Below, one piece after another: positions 1 to 6,210 of a stretch of 15,326 bases of DNA. This stretch comes from JAYFRE01 sp034926235 (GTDB taxonomy: Bacteria; Pseudomonadota; Alphaproteobacteria; Rhodospirillales; Magnetospirillaceae): positions 1 through 15,326 of the forward strand of contig JAYFRE010000131.1 of NCBI GenBank assembly GCA_034926235.1, in the 5' to 3' direction. Position 1 is the first letter of the stretch. The number at the start of each line of letters is the position of its first letter. The translations under genes and the position numbers were made by a program. The notes under the pieces were generated by a model. That model was not told the DNA's origin and ran no database searches. It saw nothing but the letters and a program-made list of their open reading frames with translations.

Positions 1-103
1 CCATGACTGCCATGTCCTCGCCCATGACGAAGACGGACTCATCGCGCAGCATTTCTTCATGGAGGGCTTCGGAGATCGCCTTCCCGTAGGTAATCGTTCT
101 CAT
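1..103 (-). CDS. 2-oxo acid dehydrogenase E1 beta subunit, N-terminal fragment
   Basis: The reverse strand from an ATG at 103 reads MRTITYGKAISEALHEEMLR, followed by a DESVFVMGED-type stretch. This is the usual N-terminus of the beta subunit of ThDP-dependent 2-oxo acid dehydrogenases (AcoB/PdhB type). The gene runs off the left edge, so only about 34 codons are visible. Its ATG overlaps the TGA of the E1 alpha gene in an ATGA arrangement, which implies translational coupling and 1:1 production of the alpha2beta2 heterotetramer. The exact substrate (acetoin, pyruvate or a branched oxo acid) cannot be decided from this fragment. E2 and E3 genes would be expected further left, outside the window. 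Confidence 0.88.
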   Translation of the reverse strand, partial: MRTITYGKAISEALHEEMLRDESVFVMGEDMAVM

Positions 104-1116
104 CGGGCGACACTCCTATCATTGTCCGACGAATAGACGTCGGCCGTCACCTGGTCCGCTTCCGGCCAGGGCGATTCCTTGGCGAAAGTCGCGGCGGCTT
201 CGACTTCGGCGGCGACTTCCTTCTCAAGATCAACGATCTCGGTTTCCGAGGCCATGCCGCTTTCGATGATTTCCTTACGCAGCCGGACGATCGGATCGAG
301 CTTCTTCCACGCCTCGACCTCTTCCTTGGGCTTGTAGGTCTGGGGGTCGCCCTCGTAGTGGCCGCGATGGCGGTAGGTCTTGCATTCGACCAGGCTGGGG
401 CCTTCGCCGCGCCGCGCGCGCTCGACAGCGGTGGAGACCGCCTGAAGAACGGCGAACACATCGTTGCCGTCGACGGTCACGCCGGGCATGTCATAAGCCT
501 TGGCGCGGACGGCGATGTCCTTGACCGCGGTGACGCGGTGGATGTCGGTCGAAATGCCGTACTGGTTGTTTTCGCAAACATAGACGCAAGGCAGCTTCCA
601 GGCCGACGCCATGTTCAGGCTTTCATGGAAGGTGCCTTCGTTGCTGGCGCCGTCGCCGAAGAACACGATGGTGACTTCGTCGGTGCCCTTGATCTTGGAG
701 GCGAGCGCCGAGCCGGTGCCGATCGAAAGACCCGCGCCGACGATGCCGTTGGCGCCGAGAACGCCCAGGCTGACGTCGGCGATGTGCATCGACCCGCCCT
801 TGCCCTTGCAGTAACCGGTGGCTTTGCCGAACAGTTCGGCCATCATCAGGTCGAGCTTGGCGCCCTGAGCCACGGAGTGGCCGTGTCCGCGGTGCGTGGA
901 GACGGCGAAATCGGAGGCTTTCAACGCGGCGCAAGCGCCGACCGGAACAGCTTCCTGCCCGATGGACGTATGAAGGTTACCGGCGATAAGACCTTGAGAG
1001 AACAGTTCCGAGGCTTTGGTTTCAAAGTCGCGGATTTTCAGCATTTCGCGATAGTACTTTATCGCTTCCTTGTTCGTTTTTGCTGATTCCTTGGGTGCCC
1101 GAGGTTTTACAGACAT
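100..1116 (-). CDS. acoA: ThDP-dependent 2-oxo acid/acetoin dehydrogenase E1 alpha subunit (AcoA-like)
   Basis: The 338-residue protein has the normal length for an E1 alpha subunit, the cytoplasmic component that decarboxylates a 2-oxo substrate or cleaves acetoin and passes the acyl group to lipoyl-E2. It has the HRGHGH active-site segment (about 75-80), GGSMH (107-111), and the ThDP-binding motif starting GDGASNEG (about 154) and ending in the paired Asn of CENNQYG (about 183). A YRHRGHYEGDP segment lies in the C-terminal third, where E1 phosphorylation-loop sequences sit. The central stretch GKATGYCKGKGGSMHIAD matches AcoA-type enzymes very well, but the AcoA/PdhA distinction is by resemblance only, so the symbol is tentative. 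The ATG at 1116 has a GGAG Shine-Dalgarno about 8 bases upstream. The stop codon overlaps the E1 beta start. The gene lies on the same strand as, and downstream of, the PPC pair, across a 460-bp gap. Confidence 0.9.
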   Translation of the reverse strand: MSVKPRAPKESAKTNKEAIKYYREMLKIRDFETKASELFSQGLIAGNLHTSIGQEAVPVGACAALKASDFAVSTHRGHGHSVAQGAKLDLMMAELFGKATGYCKGKGGSMHIADVSLGVLGANGIVGAGLSIGTGSALASKIKGTDEVTIVFFGDGASNEGTFHESLNMASAWKLPCVYVCENNQYGISTDIHRVTAVKDIAVRAKAYDMPGVTVDGNDVFAVLQAVSTAVERARRGEGPSLVECKTYRHRGHYEGDPQTYKPKEEVEAWKKLDPIVRLRKEIIESGMASETEIVDLEKEVAAEVEAAATFAKESPWPEADQVTADVYSSDNDRSVAR

Positions 1117-1577
1117 GCTTTATACTCCGTGGTGTTGGAGCGTTTCTCCGTTGCCTCATGATCGAGGCGGCGATGACCCGCTTCCAAAGACTTCAGGACC
1201 GGCGTGATAAAACCGGTCCGCGGAGACTTAAAAGAGGCGGGCCAAAGAAATTAAAAATTCCACCCTATTTTTTGTTTTTAATTACGCTTGGACGCAACTC
1301 CCTACTTCAGTTTTAAAAATTCGGGAATCGAACAAACAAACAATATTTTCACTGTCTCAAACAAGGTCCCGTCCGGAATAATATAGCATTCGTTTTCGCT
1401 CCGTCCGGGCGGCGGCCGGAAGCGAAAGAAATCCGATCGGTCCGGAAAATCCGCCGCGATGGGCGCGGGCATCCGGACGTTTCGGTAAGGCTCGGGACCG
1501 GAAACCGGTCATGGGTGGGGGAAAATATTCCCGCCCGCGGCGTATGCCGAGGCCGGGCCCCGATCCCGAGATTTCCC
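1117..1577. promoter_or_regulatory. 460-bp intergenic region upstream of E1 alpha
   Basis: No believable coding frame is seen. The part nearest E1 alpha (about 1230-1395) is much more AT-rich than the surroundings and probably carries the promoter of the E1 operon. The 10-mer TTAAAAATTC occurs twice, at 1251-1260 and 1313-1322. I searched the reverse strand for a GG-N10-GC sigma-54 element, as many acetoin operons use, and did not find a convincing one. At 1513-1536 an imperfect hairpin (about 9 pairs, including G-T wobbles) lies downstream of the second PPC gene, but it has no clear U-run on the minus strand, so its role as a terminator is doubtful. Confidence 0.4.
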
Positions 1578-1973
1578 TTAATTCGCCGCCGTGGGCAGCC
1601 ATTCCTGGAACACGACTTCCGCCGTGACGCAGACTCGGTTCTTGCCGCGCACGAACCGGCCGCCAAAGACGCGGCCGGAGGGGTCGCCGACCGTGCCGCT
1701 CAAAGAGGCGCAGGGCTTACCGTCTTCGTCGGGGCGAACTTCGCCCAGGAGGGCCAGGATTTCGACGGCCGGCCCCAGAATCTCGACGGGATCGCGGCCA
1801 CGGCCGGTTTCCATGCAAGCGTCGATCAGGCTGCCCAACCCGCTGCGAACGCAGGCATGGGTAACGTTGTTCGCCGCGCAGGCTTTCTCGATCGCTCCGG
1901 CGACATCCTCATTCGGCGCAATCCTGAGGCTGATGGTGCGGCCGAAGGTTCCGGCTTCAACAATAGAAGACAT
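1578..1973 (-). CDS. PPC/DUF296-domain protein, short form lacking the conserved histidines
   Basis: The 131-residue protein consists of one PPC (DUF296) fold. The N-terminal strand is GRTISLRIAPNEDV, and a helix leads to the THACVRSGLGSL motif (about 38-49). Then comes a DPVEILGPAVEILALLGEV strand pair and the terminal GRVFGGRF...VTAEVVFQEW block. Family members usually carry an HxH pair followed about 14 residues later by GGH. Here the equivalent positions are Ser90, Ser92 and Arg106 (GGR), so this copy has lost the putative metal or active-site histidines while keeping the scaffold. The start at 1973 has an AGGA Shine-Dalgarno. It lies 22 bp after the longer PPC gene, so the two are co-transcribed and may form a mixed oligomer. 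PPC proteins are annotated as DNA-binding by analogy with plant AHL proteins, and bacterial function is unproven. Confidence 0.8.
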   Translation of the reverse strand: MSSIVEAGTFGRTISLRIAPNEDVAGAIEKACAANNVTHACVRSGLGSLIDACMETGRGRDPVEILGPAVEILALLGEVRPDEDGKPCASLSGTVGDPSGRVFGGRFVRGKNRVCVTAEVVFQEWLPTAAN

Positions 1974-1995
1974 TTCTTTGTTTCCTCGGGCTTTA

Positions 1996-2538
1996 TCAGG
2001 TGGGGCTCAACAGCGGGAACAGGGTTTCGTCATCCGAACGGACGACAAAGCCACCATCGTCCGGGACCAGGGCCCAGACGAAAACGCCGCCTTCACCGAT
2101 GACGCAAAGGTCGGTGGGGATATGCCCGCCATACAGCTTGCCGTTCACATCCAGGAGCGAGGCGTGACAGTGGAGAATGGGCTGCCCATCGGCTTTCTTG
2201 CCGAGATCGGCGTTGGACATCACGATCCGCGCGCCGCCGGGCAGGAAGGTCGGAGGACCGTAAGCGACGATCAGTTTGCCGCTGGGATCGGGCGGAGCCA
2301 TCTGGAAATAGGCTTCCGACAGGTCGCCATCGAACATCTGGATCGTGGCGTGATCATGGCCGAGTTCGTTGAACGTATCGACGATGGTCTGGAAGAGCGT
2401 CTTTCCTGGCGGAAGCCAGAGACGGTATTGCTGTGCCCGTTCCGTGGCGTGCGCGGTGAAGCGCTCAGAGGCCGGGGGACCGGGGTGGAAAACGACCCGC
2501 CTTATGGCCGGGGCCGCGGGTGAGACAGTGGCTGACAT
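1996..2538 (-). CDS. PPC/DUF296-domain protein, long form with intact HxH and GGH motifs
   Basis: The 180-residue protein has a PPC domain spanning most of its length. An early FHPGPPASERF element (His18, Arg26) is followed by a LPPGKTLFQTIVDTFNELG strand-helix. The core LHCHASLLDVNGKLYGGH has His123, His125 and His139 in place. The long insertion around 85-115 (PPTFLPGGARIVMSNADLG) makes it larger than the usual 130-150 residues. No signal peptide or membrane segment is visible, so it should be cytoplasmic. The start at 2538 has a near-perfect AAGGAGG Shine-Dalgarno. It is the first gene of a two-gene unit with the short PPC protein. Its biochemical role is unknown. The conserved histidines favour a metal- or ligand-binding enzyme-like role over a simple DNA-binding role, but that is inference. 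Confidence 0.8.
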   Translation of the reverse strand: MSATVSPAAPAIRRVVFHPGPPASERFTAHATERAQQYRLWLPPGKTLFQTIVDTFNELGHDHATIQMFDGDLSEAYFQMAPPDPSGKLIVAYGPPTFLPGGARIVMSNADLGKKADGQPILHCHASLLDVNGKLYGGHIPTDLCVIGEGGVFVWALVPDDGGFVVRSDDETLFPLLSPT

Positions 2539-2951
2539 CCTTCAATCCTCCTTGTCTGGAGACTCGAGTTCCGCCAGCGTCCGCTCGGCAACCGGTCGTT
2601 CGCGCCAAAGGGAGAAAATCCAGTGACGGGATAGCCAGCCATCGTGTCCGGGCCAGGCATCGCATGACATTTCCTACCTTCTTGCCTTCCGGTTCTTTTC
2701 TGCCGGGCGGAATTCGATGAAGCGGAGCTTCGACGTCGCAGCATGACCGAAAACCTCCGTCGCGCAAAGAGGCATCGCGGCGAGCCCCTTATATGGAAGG
2801 ATGGTATCGGGCCACGTAGAGACGACCGTTCTTACCCCATAAGCTTTAATCAAGCTACTCTAAAAAACGGGGCTCCGTGCCCGGCGAACCATCCCGGTCC
2901 GAAAGGAGCAGCGTTCTTGAGACCGTCCGGCGGCAGCGGGAAAAAGACGAT
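2539..2951. other. Gene-free region upstream of the PPC pair
   Basis: About 410 bp between the PPC operon start and the SDR terminator. Short open frames on both strands show no recognisable protein and no consistent Shine-Dalgarno. The region must hold the PPC promoter. A less GC-rich patch at about 2830-2875, containing AAGCTTTAATCAAGCT, is the most likely upstream control segment. I could not fix -35/-10 boxes with confidence. Confidence 0.35.
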
Positions 2952-2987
2952 AAAAAAAGGGCGGTCCTGCAATCGGGCCGCCCTTTT
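2952..2987 (-). terminator. Rho-independent terminator of the SDR gene
   Basis: The inverted repeat AAAAGGGCGG (2955-2964) / CCGCCCTTTT (2978-2987) can extend inward by three more pairs, including one wobble. Read on the minus strand, the stem is followed by seven T residues. It lies 55 bp after the SDR stop codon. It separates the LysR-SDR transcript from the PPC genes, so the PPC pair needs its own promoter. Confidence 0.88.
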
Positions 2988-3041
2988 CAGCGCTTAAAGC
3001 CGGGTCTGACCGCCTGGCGGAAAGCCCCGATCATGCGGAAG

Positions 3042-3836
3042 TTACTTCTTGAGGTCGATGTCGTCGAACTGGATGCCGGCAGCGAGATAGCCGCCATCCA
3101 CTGGGCAGATCACGCCGTTGAGATAGGCGGCTTCCTCGGATGCCAGGAAGACGACGGCGGCGGCGATCTCATCCTCGGTGCCGTAACGGTTGGCCGGGAC
3201 GGTTTCGTGGTATTTCTTGCGCGTTTCCGCCGTATGCATGGTGCGGGCCATGTCGGTATCGACCGGACCGGGGAGAACGGCATTGGCGGTGACGCCATAG
3301 CGGCCCATTTCCATGGCGATCTGCTTGGTCAGATGAATCAGCGCCGCCTTGGTCGAGCCATAGGCTGTGCGGCCCTTGCTGGCGCGGACGCCGGAAATGG
3401 AGGCGATGTTGACGATGCGGCCGTAATTCGCCTTCATCATCAGGCGGGCGGCGGCCTGGGACAGGATGAACGGCGCGAACAGGTTGACGGCCATCATCTG
3501 ACGGAACTTGGCGGGGTCGAGCTCCAGGAACATGCTGAGCTGAGCCATGCCTGCATTGTTGACCAGAATATCAATGCGGCCGGACCGGGCGTGGGCGTCT
3601 TCGATCAGCTTCACGGCCTGATCGTCCTTGGAAACGTCGCAATGGGCATAAAACAGCCGGTCGCCGACACCGGGAATTTCATCACACAGCTTCTTGTGGG
3701 CCGCTTCGAGTCCCTTGTCGTCGATATCCGACAGAGTGACCGTGGCCCCGGCGAGCAGAAGCTGCCGGCTGATCGCATAACCGATGCCGCGAGCCGCGCC
3801 GGTGACGACGGCGACCCGATCTTTCAAACAGAACAT
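3042..3836 (-). CDS. Short-chain dehydrogenase/reductase (classical SDR, NAD-type)
   Basis: The 264-residue protein has the classical SDR length and all the hallmarks: TGAARGIG cofactor loop (12-19), Asp37 at the end of beta-2 (suggesting NAD(H) over NADP(H)), NNAG (93-96), Asn118, and catalytic Ser146, Tyr159 and Lys163 in YGSTK. The C-terminal LPGPVDTDMA and DGGYLAAG blocks are also typical. The open frame reaches 3944, but the ATG at 3836 is preferred because it has a GGGAG Shine-Dalgarno and begins right at the Rossmann fold (MFCLKDRVAVVTG). The upstream codons have no ribosome site. It should oxidise a secondary alcohol or hydroxy-acid. The substrate cannot be read from the sequence. It lies 127 bp downstream of the LysR gene on the same strand and ends in a strong terminator. 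Confidence 0.92.
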   Translation of the reverse strand: MFCLKDRVAVVTGAARGIGYAISRQLLLAGATVTLSDIDDKGLEAAHKKLCDEIPGVGDRLFYAHCDVSKDDQAVKLIEDAHARSGRIDILVNNAGMAQLSMFLELDPAKFRQMMAVNLFAPFILSQAAARLMMKANYGRIVNIASISGVRASKGRTAYGSTKAALIHLTKQIAMEMGRYGVTANAVLPGPVDTDMARTMHTAETRKKYHETVPANRYGTEDEIAAAVVFLASEEAAYLNGVICPVDGGYLAAGIQFDDIDLKK

Positions 3837-3963
3837 GTTGGAGGTCTCCCGCAATTTTACGTTTAAGGCGATAGGGCCATCGTTCGGGATTGCCGGGCGA
3901 TGGCGCCCACCGCAAAAATGTTTATCAAAGACGCTGATTTTCATGCCCAGAAGGGCTGGTTGG

Positions 3964-4875
3964 TCAAGCCTTTTCTGGTTCCGGCTCGGGGACGGTTTCG
4001 CTCTTTGCGGCCTCGTGCGGACGCCCGCCGATTTCCTCGGCCACGATTTCCGCGAAGGAGGACAACTCGGCTAGCGCGCCGTTGTCGGTCCGGATCAAGG
4101 ACAGGTAGGTCGCGGGCAGCGCAGGCAGCAGGCCGGGAGGCACCTGATGGATTCCCGGCTCCAGCGCATGGGCTCCGACGACGCCGACGCCCAGCCCCCC
4201 GGCCACGGCGGCAATCAGGGCGCGGTGCGAATCGGCGGTGCAGATCGACTGATAGGCGATTCCATGCCGATCCAGGGTTTCGCTCATGTGGCGGGCGTGG
4301 ATCGAAGGTGGGGATGGGGTGATGACGGGAATCGGGTGGCAATGCAGCAGCGATTCATGACCATTGCCGATCACCCAGATCAGGCGCTCGGAAGTCAAAA
4401 TCGTGTCGGACTCGAACAAGGGATCGATTTTGACCAAAGCGAGATCGAGCCGGCCGGCCCGTAAGCTCGCCTTGAGTTCGCGGGATTCCTGGACAGAGAC
4501 ATCGACGAGGATGTCCGGATGGCGTTCGTGAAAGAGCGAAAGAACGCGCGCGGCGGATCGGATTCGAACTTCATCGGAGAAGCCGGCCCGGATGGTGGTC
4601 GATCGGGGGATGCCGGACAGCTTGGACAGAATCTTGTCGTTCGTCGCAAGAAGTTCGTAGGCATGCTCAATAAAAACTCGTCCATTGCGAGTAATGACGA
4701 GGCCATTCACGGTGCGGTCGAAAAGCTTCATCTCCAGGGCATCCTCCAATTTTTTCAATTGAAGGCTGATGGTCGATTGAGATCGGAACATCGATTCGGC
4801 CGCCTTGGAAAGGCTTCCGGTCTCCGCGATCGCCACGAAGGCCCTGAGCAGCGCAAGGTCGAAATTTCGTATCAT
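3964..4875 (-). CDS. LysR-family transcriptional regulator
   Basis: The 303-residue protein has the standard LTTR layout. The N-terminal winged helix-turn-helix (about 4-65) contains LRAFVAIAETGSLSKAAE, then SQSTISLQLKKLEDALEMKLFDR. A linker helix follows, then a periplasmic-binding-like effector domain starting near TIRAGFSDEVR (about 95) and including GRLDLALVK and the glycine-rich GGLGVGVVG. The tail is Glu/Pro-rich. It is divergent from the TRAP genes and upstream of the SDR on its own strand, so it most likely senses the transported compound and controls both arms. The gap to the SDR holds a small dyad at 3895-3908 (GGGCG-ATGG-CGCCC) without a U-run. The ribosome site (GGAAA) is weak. 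The start at 4875 was chosen because it leaves a complete HTH. Confidence 0.92.
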   Translation of the reverse strand: MIRNFDLALLRAFVAIAETGSLSKAAESMFRSQSTISLQLKKLEDALEMKLFDRTVNGLVITRNGRVFIEHAYELLATNDKILSKLSGIPRSTTIRAGFSDEVRIRSAARVLSLFHERHPDILVDVSVQESRELKASLRAGRLDLALVKIDPLFESDTILTSERLIWVIGNGHESLLHCHPIPVITPSPPSIHARHMSETLDRHGIAYQSICTADSHRALIAAVAGGLGVGVVGAHALEPGIHQVPPGLLPALPATYLSLIRTDNGALAELSSFAEIVAEEIGGRPHEAAKSETVPEPEPEKA

Positions 4876-4927
4876 TCAAGGTTTCCACATTTCGATACCG
4901 GGCTTTGGGAAATCTCATTGGGTAGGA

Positions 4928-4946
4928 ATTGCTTGCTTCTGGCAAT
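4928..4946. promoter_or_regulatory. Candidate LysR-binding dyad
   Basis: Perfect dyad ATTGC-N9-GCAAT inside the LysR/TRAP divergent region. It fits the interrupted-palindrome form of LysR-type boxes (T-N11-A class). The right half also belongs to a 10-bp direct repeat, GCTTCTGGCA, at 4935-4944 and 4956-4965. The copies are 21 bp apart, two helical turns, as expected for recognition and activation half-sites on one DNA face. The sites lie just upstream of the candidate TRAP promoter. Confidence 0.5.
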
Positions 4947-4950
4947 GTTT

Positions 4951-4978
4951 TTCACGCTTCTGGCAGCACCACTATTAT
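4951..4978 (+). promoter_or_regulatory. Candidate promoter for the TRAP operon
   Basis: TTCACG (4951-4956) and TATTAT (4973-4978) are separated by 16 bp in an AT-rich patch. The -35 is poor and overlaps the second GCTTCTGGCA repeat, consistent with an activator-dependent promoter. It would give a leader of about 160 nt. The leader includes the 10-bp palindrome CCTACGTAGG (5085-5094) next to another TACGTA (5075-5080), a possible second operator. The assignment is by eye. Confidence 0.35.
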
Positions 4979-5143
4979 ATATAAAGGCATATTTCTTTGG
5001 TCTTGGTGCGTGGCGTTGTTGGAGTAGAGGAGCATTTTGACAGCGCCTCAGGAAGATCTTTATCAGAAGCTAAGTACGTAAAGGCCTACGTAGGAATTAC
5101 ACCTATAGAATTATTAACGTTTAACCCATGGGGGTAGACAGTC

Positions 5144-6154
5144 ATGAAAGTCAGTCGTCGTGCGTTTCTTCAGGGAACTTCTGCCATAGCCGCTTCGGTT
5201 GTGCTTCCCAAATGGGCGAATGCGGCTCCGCAATTTACTTATAAGCTTGGCCTTAACATCATTGCCACGCATCCTTCTGCCGTGCGATGCAAGGAGGCCT
5301 CCGCCCGCATTCTGGAAGAGACGGGCGGTCGTTTGCAGATCAATGTGTTTCCGGCCAGCGCTCTTGGCACCGATACCGACTGCTTGAGCCAGCTGCGTTC
5401 CGGCGCGCTTGAAATGTTCCACCTGTCGCCGGTGATCCTGGCCACGCTGCTGCCGGTCGCTTCGATCAGCGGCATGGGCTTCGCCTTCTCCAATTACAAG
5501 GATGTTTGGGCGGCCATGGACGGCGATCTCGGCAAGTTCGTGCGCGAACAGATCGCCAAGGTCAACATCATCGCTTTCGACAAGATCTTCGACAACGGCT
5601 TCCGGGTCATCACCAGCTCGGTCCGGCCGATCAACACGCCGAACGATCTGAAAGATTTCAAGATGCGCGTCCCGCCGAGCCCGCTGTGGACGACCCTGTT
5701 CAAGGCCCTGGGCTCCGCCCCGACCACCATCAACTGGGCCGAAGTTTATTCTGCGCTGCAGACCAAGGTCGTCGACGGCCAGGAAAACCCGATCAATCTG
5801 ATCGCGGTGTCGCACATCTACGAAGTGCAGAAGTACGTTTCCGTCACCAACCATATGTGGGACGGCTTCTGGATCTTGAACAACGCCCGCGCGTTCAAGG
5901 CTCTGCCTTCGGACATCCAGGACATCGTGCGCAAGAACTTCGACCAGGCCGCGATCCAGCAGCGCGCCGACATCGCGGAGCTCGATACGCATGCGGCCGA
6001 GGATCTGAAGGCCAAGGGCATGATCTTCAACACGCCCGACGCCACTCCTTTCCGCAACATCCTGACGTCCTCCGGCTGGTATGCCGATTGGAAGAAGCGC
6101 ATGGGCGACGACGCCTGGAAGCATCTGGAGCAGTATTCCGGCGCTTTGGGCTGA
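5144..6154 (+). CDS. dctP: TRAP transporter substrate-binding protein (DctP family), Tat-exported
   Basis: The 336-residue protein has the normal DctP length. The N-terminus has a twin-arginine signal (SRRAFLQG, Arg5-Arg6), a short hydrophobic stretch and a probable cleavage after ANA (residue 27), so it is exported folded to the periplasm. The mature part shows DctP features: GGRLQINVFPASALG, the ligand-contacting FKMRVPPSPLW block (Arg175, the usual carboxylate anchor), then INWAEVYSALQ and VVDGQENP (about 209-216). Arg154 is another candidate ligand residue. It captures a small organic acid and hands it to the downstream permease. The specific ligand is not deducible. The start follows a GGGGGT ribosome site. 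It is the first gene of a two-gene operon divergent from lysR. Confidence 0.93.
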   Translation: MKVSRRAFLQGTSAIAASVVLPKWANAAPQFTYKLGLNIIATHPSAVRCKEASARILEETGGRLQINVFPASALGTDTDCLSQLRSGALEMFHLSPVILATLLPVASISGMGFAFSNYKDVWAAMDGDLGKFVREQIAKVNIIAFDKIFDNGFRVITSSVRPINTPNDLKDFKMRVPPSPLWTTLFKALGSAPTTINWAEVYSALQTKVVDGQENPINLIAVSHIYEVQKYVSVTNHMWDGFWILNNARAFKALPSDIQDIVRKNFDQAAIQQRADIAELDTHAAEDLKAKGMIFNTPDATPFRNILTSSGWYADWKKRMGDDAWKHLEQYSGALG

Positions 6155-6176
6155 GCAGGGCGATCCTACCATTTTG

Positions 6177-6207
6177 GGAAGGAATTCAAGAGTTTTAGGA
6201 AGGAATT
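6177..6207 (+). repeat. Duplicated Shine-Dalgarno segment GGAAGGAATT
   Basis: GGAAGGAATT occurs at 6177-6186 and again at 6198-6207, a 21-bp period in the 56-bp spacer between dctP and the permease gene. The second copy is correctly spaced for the GTG start at 6211. The first has no nearby start codon. It looks like a small local tandem duplication that may offer a standby ribosome site. Confidence 0.6.
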
Positions 6208-6210
6208 AGG

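Noticed and set aside
358..1086. Long plus-strand open frame of 242 codons opposite E1 alpha
   Set aside because: It is the antisense shadow of a clearly recognised gene in GC-rich DNA and matches no protein family.
1230..1400. Sigma-54 promoter for E1 alpha, expected by analogy with acetoin operons
   Set aside because: No GG-N10-GC element with reasonable flanks was found on the minus strand by eye.
3837..3944. Extended N-terminus for the SDR (start at 3944)
   Set aside because: There is no ribosome site at 3944. The start at 3836 has GGGAG and begins exactly where SDR folds normally start.
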